Assembly: GCA_003158855.1 (NCBI GenBank)
Contig: PMLJ01000014.1
Span: 284,695-322,814 of the forward strand
Direction of reading: 5' to 3'
DNA: 38,120 bases
From: Acidimicrobiaceae bacterium
GTDB taxonomy: Bacteria; Actinomycetota; Acidimicrobiia; Acidimicrobiales; RAAP-2
The number at the start of each line of letters is the position of its first letter. Position 1 is the first letter of the stretch. Positions 20,026-27,992 of this stretch are shown here, piece by piece. The notes below the pieces were generated by a model. The model saw nothing but the letters and a program-made list of their open reading frames with translations, was not told the DNA's origin and made no database searches. Both the position numbers and the translations under genes were made by a program.

Positions 20026-21609
20026 ATGGGAAGCGAAGAGCTGAGGCCGACCTTTGACCGACGACAGTTCCTCGGAGGAGGGATGGTCTTCGGAGGCGGC
20101 GTGGCACTCGCGAGCGGGCGGTCGAGTATCGAGAGAGCGGGCGCAGCGACCATCGGGAGGGCCACGAGAGTCGGTCCCGCGGGATCGGACCTTGGAGCAA
20201 TCAAGCACGTCGTCTTTCTCATGCAGGAAAACCGTTCCTTCGACCACTACTTCGGTTCGTACAAAGGGGTTCGGGGATTCAACGATCACGCAACGGATTC
20301 GCTCGGAGCGTTCTCCCAGCCCTTCGCCGCGAACACGACTCGCCCGCCGACCGGAGTCCAGCTCCCCTTCCACCTCGATACGACGACCGGGCTCGGTGAA
20401 TGCACTCACGACATCAACCACGACTGGCTGATCCAACAGCTCTCGAGGGACGCCGGGGCGATGGACGCGTTCGTGAAGACGCACACGTCGCGCGGCGTCG
20501 ACGGTCCAGTCAAGGGACTGCTCACGATGGGCTACTACGACCGCGGCGACCTTCCCTATCACTACGCGTTGGCCGATGCCTTCACCATCTGCGACCGGTA
20601 CCACTGCTCGATCTTGGGACCGACCCACCCCAACCGGCTGATGTCACTCTCGGGAACGATCGACCCCAATGGAACCCACGGCGGGCCGGTGCTCACCACC
20701 AAGACCGCGGCCGAAGCCCTGTTCAGCGCGAACTGGACCACGGTGCCCGAGCTCCTCGAGGACGCCGGGGTTTCGTGGAAGACCTACACGACACCGGGCG
20801 AAGGCTTCTACCCGCCGAAGCCGGATGCGGGATTCGGCGACGCGATCCTCCCCTACTTCGCCCAGTACAAGAATCCCCGGTCGTTGCTCTACAAGAAGGC
20901 GTTCCTGCCGACGTATCCGAACGAATTCGCGCGCGACGTCCGCACCGGATCGCTCCCGAGCGTCTCGTGGATCATCTCTCCCAACGGATACGACGAACAC
21001 CCACCCACGCCGCCGAATTTCGGGGCGTGGTTCATCAACCGCGTCCTGCAGACCCTCATCTCTAACCGGGAGGTCTGGTCCAAGACGGTGGTGTTCATCA
21101 GCTACGACGAGAACGGCGGCTACTTCGATCACGTTGCTCCTCCCGTCGCGCCGCCGGGCACGCCCGATGAGTACGTCTCGGTGCGTCCGCTGCCCGCGAG
21201 CGCCAAGGGAGTCACCGGACCGCTGGGGCTCGGATTCAGGGTTCCGATGCTGGTGGTGTCGCCCTTCAGTCGAGGCGGATTTGTCTCATCGGACGTCTTC
21301 GATCACACGTCCCAGATCCGCTTTCTCGAGGAACGGTTCGCAATACGGGCTCCGGGTATCTCCGCGTGGCGCCGCAGCACCGTCGGTGACTTGACGTCCA
21401 CCCTTCGAATGGGGAGAGCGAATACCAGTCCGCCATCGCTTCCACGCACCACCTTGTACCGCGCCAGTGCCCTGACGGTGCAAGGTTGCACCAGGGCCGA
21501 CGTGAACGAGACGGCGCTCAACCAACCCTCCTATCCGATGGCGGCCGTGCAGGCCATGCCATCCCAAGAGAGCGGAACGATCAATCAGCTGCCCCTCGTG
21601 GCATCCTGA
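20026..21609 (+). CDS. Tat-exported phosphoesterase (phospholipase C / acid phosphatase family)
   Basis: A 527-residue protein of the phosphoesterase family that includes bacterial non-haemolytic phospholipase C and AcpA. The N-terminus has a twin-arginine signal, DRRQFLGGGMVFGGG, so it is exported folded. The family core HVVFLMQENRSFDHYFGSYKGVRGF (Glu68, Asn69, Asp73 region) supplies metal and nucleophile-area residues. THDINHDWL, HPNRL and SYDENGGYFDHVAPP are further conserved blocks that bind metal. GGAGG lies five bases before the ATG. Predicted to hydrolyse phosphate or choline-type esters outside the membrane, perhaps for phosphate scavenging. It stands alone; no PHO-box-like repeats are obvious upstream. 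Confidence 0.88.
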   Translation: MGSEELRPTFDRRQFLGGGMVFGGGVALASGRSSIERAGAATIGRATRVGPAGSDLGAIKHVVFLMQENRSFDHYFGSYKGVRGFNDHATDSLGAFSQPFAANTTRPPTGVQLPFHLDTTTGLGECTHDINHDWLIQQLSRDAGAMDAFVKTHTSRGVDGPVKGLLTMGYYDRGDLPYHYALADAFTICDRYHCSILGPTHPNRLMSLSGTIDPNGTHGGPVLTTKTAAEALFSANWTTVPELLEDAGVSWKTYTTPGEGFYPPKPDAGFGDAILPYFAQYKNPRSLLYKKAFLPTYPNEFARDVRTGSLPSVSWIISPNGYDEHPPTPPNFGAWFINRVLQTLISNREVWSKTVVFISYDENGGYFDHVAPPVAPPGTPDEYVSVRPLPASAKGVTGPLGLGFRVPMLVVSPFSRGGFVSSDVFDHTSQIRFLEERFAIRAPGISAWRRSTVGDLTSTLRMGRANTSPPSLPRTTLYRASALTVQGCTRADVNETALNQPSYPMAAVQAMPSQESGTINQLPLVAS

Positions 21610-21949
21610 TCACCTGATTTCGAACAACCTGGTAGGACCAGCGCTTGGCATCGGACCTCGTAGCCAGTCGACGTTACGTCTTCCAGTCAGGGCTGCGAAC
21701 CTGGTTCGCTTTCGATAGTGCTGATCAGACATAGTTCGAATCGAAGTCTCGGCCGTAATCGGATGCGATCCGCTGGCGGCGCAACAAATCGTCGAGGCGA
21801 CACCAGTGAGCTGAATCGAAGCTGAGCTGCACGAAGTCGGGCCTTCGACGTTCCAAAGGCAATCAACGATGAAGGCGTGACCATTCTCCGTTTCAGGGAG
21901 ATCACCGGACCAGGCGCAAGGTCCTCGCAATACGGAGTAAAAAGCAATC
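21610..21949. other. Gene-free stretch before the Smr-domain gene
   Basis: About 340 bases with no convincing coding frame in either direction, no RNA gene and no strong repeat. It presumably holds the terminator of the phosphoesterase gene and the promoter of the small Smr gene. Confidence 0.4.
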
Positions 21950-22204
21950 GTGAAGTTAAAACTTGATCTGCACGACATCTACAACCGAGGTCAAGACATC
22001 GATCGAGCCCTTCGAGCAGTCATTGACGAGGCAGTCGAGAAGAAAGCCCGGTTGGTCGAGATAATCCCCGGCAAGGGCAGTGGCCAACTGAAGAAACGGG
22101 TCCTGCGCTTCCTCGACCAGAGGGAGATCAAGGCTCTCTACGATCGAGTGGAGAAGGATTCCCACAACTTCGGCAGGATCTTCGTTCACTTTCGTCCGAA
22201 ATGA
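21950..22204 (+). CDS. Stand-alone Smr-domain protein
   Basis: An 84-residue protein that is essentially one Smr domain. LDLHDIYNRGQDIDRAL carries the conserved LDLH, and LVEIIPGKGSGQLKKRVLRFL contains the H/P-G-K-G-x-G-x-L-x-x-x-V signature, with Pro in the place of the commoner His. FVHFRP is at the end. Smr domains (the MutS2 C-terminus) bind or nick DNA or RNA. The start is a GTG with GGAG twelve bases upstream. It lies just ahead of a UvrD-like helicase and other repair genes, which fits a nucleic-acid role. Confidence 0.8.
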   Translation: MKLKLDLHDIYNRGQDIDRALRAVIDEAVEKKARLVEIIPGKGSGQLKKRVLRFLDQREIKALYDRVEKDSHNFGRIFVHFRPK

Positions 22205-22454
22205 ACCGCCCGTCGCCCAACGAAATCCTCTTGTGGCGCAAAGACGGCGACAGCGCTCGCCCGTGGTAACAAGAAAATGGACGTGAACCCTCCGCAAGCA
22301 GATGCTGACTGGCCCTTCAAACTGCCAGCGTTCTCAGACCTGGTTCTCATCCGCCAGCCGCGCGAAATGGCCGTTCAAGAGGAAGAACACCGAGGTGAAT
22401 CGTGATCGGCCGCTCTCGGGGAAGGGTTGCCCGTCGCGTGTAGGACCTCGGGGA

Positions 22455-22475
22455 TAGAGTCGAACATATGTTCGC
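22455..22475 (+). promoter_or_regulatory. LexA (SOS) box overlapping the helicase start codon, with a -10 element
   Basis: TCGAACATATGTTCGC (22460-22475) matches the Gram-positive/mycobacterial LexA consensus TCGAAC-N4-GTTCGA at 11 of 12 fixed positions. The ATG of the helicase (22468) lies inside it. TAGAGT (22455-22460) ends seven bases before the ATG, the spacing expected of a -10 element for a leaderless transcript starting at the ATG. Confidence 0.75.
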
Positions 22476-24507
22476 CTCTCGACAAGTGCTCAACGAGCGA
22501 CAGCACGAAGCTGCCAATTTCGGGGACGGCCCCCTCCGGGTAATTGCCGGACCCGGGACCGGAAAGACGACGACCCTCACGTCACGGGTCGGGGTTCTTC
22601 TCGAGCGAGGCGTCACGCCAGAACGGATTCTGCTCTTGACGTTCACCCGGCGTTCGGCTCGCGAGATAGTGAGCCGAGTCCGGGCACTCCGGGGCTCAGA
22701 CCAAGTCCGCAGGGTCGCCGGAGGAACGTTTCACTCGGTGGCCCACCAGACGCTTCGCCGTCACCACGCTGAAGTTGGTTTGCCTGACGGATTTGGAGTT
22801 CTCGACCGCGGCGACGCGGCGGACCTGATGGACCTCGTACGTGGCGAACTGGGAATAGTGAGCCGCGAGCGGCGACTACCAAAGAAGGCGACCCTCACCG
22901 CCCTGTACTCACGCACGGTGAACACTGGACTGCCGCTCGCCGACGTCATGCGCGAGAACACGCCGTGGTGCGCTGACAGCTTCGAGGAGGTCGCTTCGGT
23001 CTTCACAGCCTTCATGGCACGAAAGCGGTCGCTCGGACTGTTGGATTTCGACGATCTGCTCTTGTACTGGCGGGTTGCGGTCCAGGACGACATCCTGGGC
23101 AAAGAACTCGGAGCCGCCTTCGACCATATCCTGGTCGATGAGTTCCAGGACGTGAATCTCCTCCAGCTTGATGTCCTCGTTGGGCTGCGCCGCTTCGACC
23201 CCCGCTGCACGATCGTTGGCGACGACGCGCAGGCCATCTACGGGTTTCGTGGCGCGTCTGCAAGGTTCCTGCTCGATGCGGAGACCTACTTCGAAGGTCT
23301 GACCACGGTCACCCTTGACGTCAACTACCGCTCGTCCGCCGCGATCCTCAACGTCGCCAACGCCATCGCCGCCGATGCCCCCGAGGGATTCTGCTCAGTC
23401 CTTCGCGAGCAGGTCCCGGTCGTCGGCGCAAGTCACCCGCTGCTCGTCCACTGCGCCGACGAACGCCACCAATCAGAAACCGTCGCCGACCGGGTCCTTG
23501 AGCTCTACGAGCAGGGCGTCGCCCTGCAGAAGCAGGCAGTGTTGTTTCGAGCGGCGCACCACAGCGCCGACCTGGAAATCGAGCTCTCGCGACGACGAAT
23601 CCCCTTCGTCAAATACGGCGGTCTGCGCTACCTCGAGGCGGCGCACGTGAAGGACCTTCTCGCGGCATTTCGTCTCGCCGACAATCCTCGAGACGAGATG
23701 GCGTGGTTCCGCCTCCTGCAACTCATGCCCGGCGTTGGCCCGGCCAAGGCGCGTCGGGCCATCAACGCGCTTCGCGACGTCGACGGGAAGATTCCCATCT
23801 CCCACGGGGAGATCCAGCAGCGATGGTCTGGCGTGACCGACGTGCTGCCGAGCGATACCCGAGAGATGTCGCTCGGACTCATCGAAGCGATGTGTCAGCG
23901 GACGTCCGAGCCGGTGGCGCTGCACGCGGAACGAATCCGCGTGGCGATGGCACCGCTCGTTACCGCCTCGTACGACGACGCCGCGCCGCGGCTCGAGGAT
24001 CTCGGTGCACTCGTGCTGGCCTGCGCTGACGCGAAACGACTCAGCGACGTGGCGGCTGAGCAGGCGCTTGAGCCGCCGGCTTCCACCGGTGATCTAGCGG
24101 GCCCACCAATGATCGACGAGGACTGGCTGGTCCTCTCCACCGTGCACTCGGCGAAAGGACTCGAATTCGACGCCGTGCACGTCATTCATGCCGCTGACGG
24201 CAACTTCCCCTCGGACATGTCGACGGGATCTCCCGAAGGAATTGAAGAGGAGCGTCGCCTCTTTTACGTCTCGGTCACGCGGGCTCGGCGCAATCTCGCC
24301 ATCTACGTGCCGCTCCGCTATCACCATCATCGCGTTCGCGACGACCACTCCTGGGCCCAACCGTCCAGGTTCCTGAGCGAATCGGTCCGTTCAACCCTGG
24401 AGGAGGTCCCTCTGGCCAGCGCGAGCGAGCAATGCCCGTCGCCATCTGCGACGGCGGCGATTGATGGTTCGGGCGTCGTCGCGGCGCAACTGTCCAAGTT
24501 GTGGTGA
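22468..24507 (+). CDS. UvrD/Rep-family ATP-dependent DNA helicase (SOS-controlled)
   Basis: A 679-residue superfamily 1A helicase. In order: Q-motif-like LNERQHEAANF (8-18); Walker A GPGTGKT (28-34); motif Ia LLLTFTRRSAREI; motif II ILVDEFQDVN (about 222); motif III IVGDDAQAIYGFRGA; motif IV VNYRSS; motif V STVHSAKGLEFDAVHVIHA; motif VI ERRLFYVSVTRARRNL. A helix-hairpin-helix-like LMPGVGPAKARRAINAL lies near residue 415. It is shorter than UvrD/PcrA because 2B and the tail are reduced. It unwinds DNA 3' to 5' in repair. The LexA box at its start codon implies SOS induction. Smr and exonuclease III genes flank it. Confidence 0.9.
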   Translation: MFASRQVLNERQHEAANFGDGPLRVIAGPGTGKTTTLTSRVGVLLERGVTPERILLLTFTRRSAREIVSRVRALRGSDQVRRVAGGTFHSVAHQTLRRHHAEVGLPDGFGVLDRGDAADLMDLVRGELGIVSRERRLPKKATLTALYSRTVNTGLPLADVMRENTPWCADSFEEVASVFTAFMARKRSLGLLDFDDLLLYWRVAVQDDILGKELGAAFDHILVDEFQDVNLLQLDVLVGLRRFDPRCTIVGDDAQAIYGFRGASARFLLDAETYFEGLTTVTLDVNYRSSAAILNVANAIAADAPEGFCSVLREQVPVVGASHPLLVHCADERHQSETVADRVLELYEQGVALQKQAVLFRAAHHSADLEIELSRRRIPFVKYGGLRYLEAAHVKDLLAAFRLADNPRDEMAWFRLLQLMPGVGPAKARRAINALRDVDGKIPISHGEIQQRWSGVTDVLPSDTREMSLGLIEAMCQRTSEPVALHAERIRVAMAPLVTASYDDAAPRLEDLGALVLACADAKRLSDVAAEQALEPPASTGDLAGPPMIDEDWLVLSTVHSAKGLEFDAVHVIHAADGNFPSDMSTGSPEGIEEERRLFYVSVTRARRNLAIYVPLRYHHHRVRDDHSWAQPSRFLSESVRSTLEEVPLASASEQCPSPSATAAIDGSGVVAAQLSKLW

Positions 24508-24666
24508 CCGATCGCTGACGAGTCGACTCAGTTGGCCCACCTCCAAGGAGGGTTCTCCTGAAGGGCGCTCACCAGGCGGAGGGCGGCGCCCTGACGTTCC
24601 CGTCTGGAAGCAACCGTGCGGGCCCTGGCCCCTCCTCCGACTCCGAGAGCTCCGTCTCACGCCCCT

Positions 24667-24692
24667 GGTAACAACCTCCACTTTGTTACCAT
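24667..24692 (+). promoter_or_regulatory. Operator-like palindrome and -10 before xthA
   Basis: GGTAACAA (24667-24674) and TTGTTACC (24683-24690) form a perfect 8-bp inverted repeat with an 8-base spacer, ending seven bases before the xthA ATG. TACCAT (24687-24692) could be the -10 of a leaderless or near-leaderless transcript. The symmetry suggests a repressor site; its regulator is unknown. Confidence 0.5.
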
Positions 24693-24697
24693 GTCAC

Positions 24698-25495
24698 ATG
24701 CGAATCGTGTCGTGGAACGTCAACGGCATCCGGGCGGTGCAGCGAAAAGGAATGTTTGATCCTTTCCTTGACTCGCTGCAGCCCGACATCATCTGCCTCC
24801 AAGAAACCAAGGCCGACCAGTCCCAAGCAGACTGCAATCTCGCAGGCTACGAAGAGCATTGGCACTCGGCCGCGAAGAAGGGTTACTCCGGAACAGCCAT
24901 CTTCTCGCGACACTCACCGATGTCGGTCGTCACGGGCCTACCTTCAGACCTGGTGACAAAGCATCAGCTCGCTGGCGACTCGTTCGGTAATCCCAACGAC
25001 GAAGGGCGGGTCGTGACCGCCGAGTACGCCGACTTCTACCTGGTGACCGCCTACACCCCGAATGCCAAGGGCAGCCTGGGCCGTCTCGCCCTGCGACACG
25101 AACAGTGGGATCCGGCGTTTCTGAACTACGTCAAGGAACTCAACAAGACGAAGCCGGTCGCAATCTGCGGCGATCTCAATGTGGCCCACACCGACGACGA
25201 CCTGGCCAATCCGAAGGCCAACGTCGGAAAGGCCGGCTTCACCAACGAGGAACGCCACGGCTTCAGCCAGTTGCTTGACGCCGGATTCGTGGACTCCTTT
25301 CGAATCTTCACCCAGGGAAATGGGCACTACACCTGGTGGTCGAACTTCTCGGGAGCCAGAGCAAGAAACGTTGGATGGCGTATTGATTACTTCCTGGTCT
25401 CGCAGGACCTCGCCCCTCGCGTGCAGGCCGCCGGTATCCATCCCGACATCATGGGCAGCGATCACTGCCCAGTCAGCATCACGCTCGATCTCTAG
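24698..25495 (+). CDS. xthA: Exodeoxyribonuclease III
   Basis: A 265-residue AP endonuclease/3'-5' exonuclease. MRIVSWNVNGIRAV is the family N-terminus (Asn metal ligand). DIICLQETKADQSQ contains the catalytic Glu. KPVAICGDLNVAHTDDDL has the G-D-x-N of the active site. WRIDYFLVS (Asp) and MGSDHCPVSI near the end give the final catalytic Asp-His pair. It nicks DNA at abasic sites and removes 3' blocking groups in base-excision repair. The start at 24698 is chosen by homology; the frame is open upstream but not family-like. A DNA glycosylase gene lies 1.1 kb downstream on the opposite strand, so the two could serve the same pathway. Confidence 0.95.
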   Translation: MRIVSWNVNGIRAVQRKGMFDPFLDSLQPDIICLQETKADQSQADCNLAGYEEHWHSAAKKGYSGTAIFSRHSPMSVVTGLPSDLVTKHQLAGDSFGNPNDEGRVVTAEYADFYLVTAYTPNAKGSLGRLALRHEQWDPAFLNYVKELNKTKPVAICGDLNVAHTDDDLANPKANVGKAGFTNEERHGFSQLLDAGFVDSFRIFTQGNGHYTWWSNFSGARARNVGWRIDYFLVSQDLAPRVQAAGIHPDIMGSDHCPVSITLDL

Positions 25496-25544
25496 GCGGG
25501 CTCCCACGTGACCGACGCCACGTTCCCAGTGACGCCGGCGTTGC

Positions 25545-26321
25545 CTACGAAGGACGCGAACGCAGTTTGAACTGAGCACCCCTGGGGTCCGCCACAGTGG
25601 CAACCCGCCCGTACGGCGAGTCAATCGCCTCCGTGATGACCGAGCCGCCAAGAGATTGAACCTTAGAGGTGGACGCACCAATGTCGTCCACCTCCCAATA
25701 GGTGATCCAGTAGGACGAGACGCCGTCGCGCAGCGACGAACTCGCGTCCATGATTCCGGCCAGCTCGACTCCAGCTTCATCACACAGGGTTGTGTAGCGG
25801 AACTCCTCGCTGTCGGCGACGATCCGAGCTCCCAGTCGAAACACCTTCTGGTAGAAACCAACCGCGCCTTCGTAGTTTCGGGCGTACAACTCGAACCAGC
25901 TCGGGGCGCCGTGCTCTTCCAGCACGGTGAAGCCGGGGAAGGTCCCGGGTTGCCAGGCGCCGAGCGTGGCACCATTCGGGTCCACGAATACCGTCTGAAT
26001 GCCCAGGTCCGCGACCGGCTCGGGCGGGAACACGAACTGCGCGCCAGCCGCTTCGCCCGCTCGGACCGTTTCCTTGATATCGCCAGTGTCGAGGTAGATC
26101 TTCCACGTATCGTCGGCGGGCATGTCGCCCATGTCGCCCATGCCGCCCGCCACGGGCACCCCTTGCCGAGTGAACATGAAGTACCCGCCGAACTCGGGAC
26201 TCGGCTCTTGAGCCTCCCAGCCGAAGAGCTCACTGTAGAAGTTGCGGCTTCCATCCACATCAGAAGTCCAAAGATCGGTCCAGCACGGCGCTCCACGCGG
26301 TGCAACGTCACGGTTGGTCAT
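25545..26321 (-). CDS. Two-domain VOC (glyoxalase/bleomycin-resistance fold) protein
   Basis: A 258-residue protein with two vicinal-oxygen-chelate domains. The first (about 5-125) begins APCWTDLWTSDVDGSRNFYSELFGWE. The second (about 135-258) includes APSWFELYARNYEGAVGFYQKVFRLGA and ends VADPRGAQFKLRSR. The pattern matches the large actinobacterial group annotated as VOC family or hydroxylases, many of unknown substrate. GGAGG lies five bases before the ATG. It converges on xthA. No resistance or degradation role can be assigned from sequence alone. Confidence 0.85.
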   Translation of the reverse strand: MTNRDVAPRGAPCWTDLWTSDVDGSRNFYSELFGWEAQEPSPEFGGYFMFTRQGVPVAGGMGDMGDMPADDTWKIYLDTGDIKETVRAGEAAGAQFVFPPEPVADLGIQTVFVDPNGATLGAWQPGTFPGFTVLEEHGAPSWFELYARNYEGAVGFYQKVFRLGARIVADSEEFRYTTLCDEAGVELAGIMDASSSLRDGVSSYWITYWEVDDIGASTSKVQSLGGSVITEAIDSPYGRVATVADPRGAQFKLRSRPS

Positions 26322-26591
26322 GTTTCCTCCCCTTCTTGCCCTGCGTCCTTTGGCCTCGAGAATAGGTCAACGCTGCTCAGAATGCACGGGAGAGAATTGG
26401 CCTCGCGCCGCGCCGCAGATCAAGCAGGGTTTGGTCCGAAGAACAGTCATACTCCCCATTTGAGCGCTGGCTGGCCCATCTCACTGACGAGTGGAGGGCG
26501 GCGGGCATCCTCGGGAACCGCTCAATCGACGGGGTTCATCACGACCGCCCGAGGGCTCTGGTTGCCCCTTCTGGGCCGCCTCGGCGTTGCA

Positions 26592-27194
26592 TCATGTGCT
26601 TCGAGAACGGTGCAAGGACACCGCAGGATGGCCTTCGAGGAAGTACCTCGACAAGCGCTCTTGTTCGCGCGAAATGCCAATTCGCTGGGAGCGACCAATC
26701 CGATCGGTTTCGACATGACCGTGGACCTCTCGGAACGAAACCCTCGCGGTGGGTTCCTCGCAGCAGTCTGTGCCATTGTCTGCTCCGGTGATGCCGAGTC
26801 CACGTGTGAGATTCCCGGGTCCGCGCAGGTTCGGAGAATGGGTATCTGCTCGCGCAGTTCCGTCAGCAGAGGGAACGATCGCGGCGGCACGGAGCAGCAC
26901 CGCGCTGGCGGTTCCCTCTTGCTCGGTGACAACATTCATGCACCAGTGAATCCCATAGCTTCGATAGACATACAAGAATCCGGCCGGCCCGAACATCACG
27001 GCACAACGCGGCGTCGAGCCGCGAAAGGCATGCGATGCAGGATCATCGCTTCCGCCGTATGCCTCCGACTCGACAATTCGGGCGCGCACTGCATGGACCC
27101 CGGTGTGAATAACGAGGTCGACGCCAATGAGGTCGCGGGCTACCGCGTCAGGGTCGCGTTCGAAGAAGCTTCTGAGAAGTGCGCCATTGGTCAT
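26592..27194 (-). CDS. 3-methyladenine DNA glycosylase (AAG/Mpg family)
   Basis: A 200-residue protein of the eukaryotic-type alkyladenine glycosylase family, which removes alkylated and deaminated purines. Family marks are LLRSFFERDPDAVARDLIG, the active-site ARIVESEAYGGSDDPASHAFRG (the catalytic Glu in E-x-E-A-Y), and MFGPAGFLYVYRSYGIHWCMNVV, which inserts into DNA and binds the base. The RGPGNLTRGLGIT stretch follows. Length fits the family. The start at 27194 is by homology; ATG 27245 and TTG 27257 are alternatives, and none has a clear ribosome site. With xthA nearby it completes two consecutive steps of base-excision repair. Confidence 0.88.
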   Translation of the reverse strand: MTNGALLRSFFERDPDAVARDLIGVDLVIHTGVHAVRARIVESEAYGGSDDPASHAFRGSTPRCAVMFGPAGFLYVYRSYGIHWCMNVVTEQEGTASAVLLRAAAIVPSADGTARADTHSPNLRGPGNLTRGLGITGADNGTDCCEEPTARVSFREVHGHVETDRIGRSQRIGISREQERLSRYFLEGHPAVSLHRSRST

Positions 27195-27407
27195 TTTGAG
27201 ATTCACATTCGGTACTGGAGATCGGGAGGATGCCGCGGTGAGCATCAGTAGTCGCAAACTAGTTCAAGATCGCCGTTCTCCGGTGATCTGAAGGAAGAGC
27301 CGCGGCTGTCCCGAGGCGAGACCTGTCACCGGGCCGCGCCGTCCCTCGTGGCGACGACCGCTCGACCAACCTGAGTTCGTCTCGCCGGCGAGGGAGCTTC
27401 GCGGAAC

Positions 27408-27802
27408 ATGACGGTTCGAGACGGAGCCAATGGGTCGTCGACCGAACGGGCAGGGGCACTCGCCGCCTGCACCCGACTTCCGGGGGCTGAGCTGACGCAC
27501 CCCTTTGGTCTGGCCACCGCGGTCTTCAAAGCGGGCGGCAAGATGTTCGCAGCGGTCAGCTTGAGTGATGAACCTGGCCGCCTCACCCTCAAGTGCGACC
27601 CCGACTACGGGCCCTCCTGATCCAGCAGTTCGACGAAATGATTCCGGGCTATCACATGAACAAGCGGCACTGGATTACCATCACGCTCAGCCCGACGCTG
27701 CCGGCAGATCTGATCGAGGACTTGATTTCAGATTCCTACGACCTGGTCATCGCTGCGCTTCCCAGTCATGCCCGGCTGTCGCTCGGGACTGAGGATCGGT
27801 GA
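27408..27802 (+). pseudogene. Frameshifted MmcQ/YjbR-family gene
   Basis: Two overlapping frames together make one complete MmcQ/YjbR protein of about 130 residues. The first frame (27408-27620) ends ...AELTHPFGLATAVFKAGGKMFAAVSL...LKCDPDYGPS and stops. The second, open through 27802, continues LLIQQFDEMIPGYHMNKRHWITITLSPTLPADLIEDLISDSYDLV, the expected C-terminal half. The break lies at about 27606-27611 in TACGGGCCC; one missing base (for example TACCGGGCC) would restore ...CDPDYRALLIQQF. It is a recent single-base loss or a sequencing error. Family members have a CyaY-like fold and are thought to bind DNA. Confidence 0.8.
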
Positions 27803-27992
27803 GGGCTTACCCAACTGGGCGCAGGCCGTCTTTCGCGGGATTCGAACGCGACGGATGCTCACGCACTTGACGCCCCGAGTCCCACGTTCCGACCGGTGGG
27901 CGTGGCTGTTTTTCGGCCAGCACGTACATCCCCGAGGCTCACGATGAGCAACGGCCGCTGGCGGGGTTCGAATCCGCGAATGAGGACGTTCG

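Noticed and set aside
27957-27990. GGGTTCGAATCCGCG looks like a tRNA T-arm, and GGGATTCGAACGCG occurs at about 27838.
   Set aside because: T-stem pairing is imperfect, and no acceptor, D-arm or anticodon arm can be folded upstream; at most a remnant.
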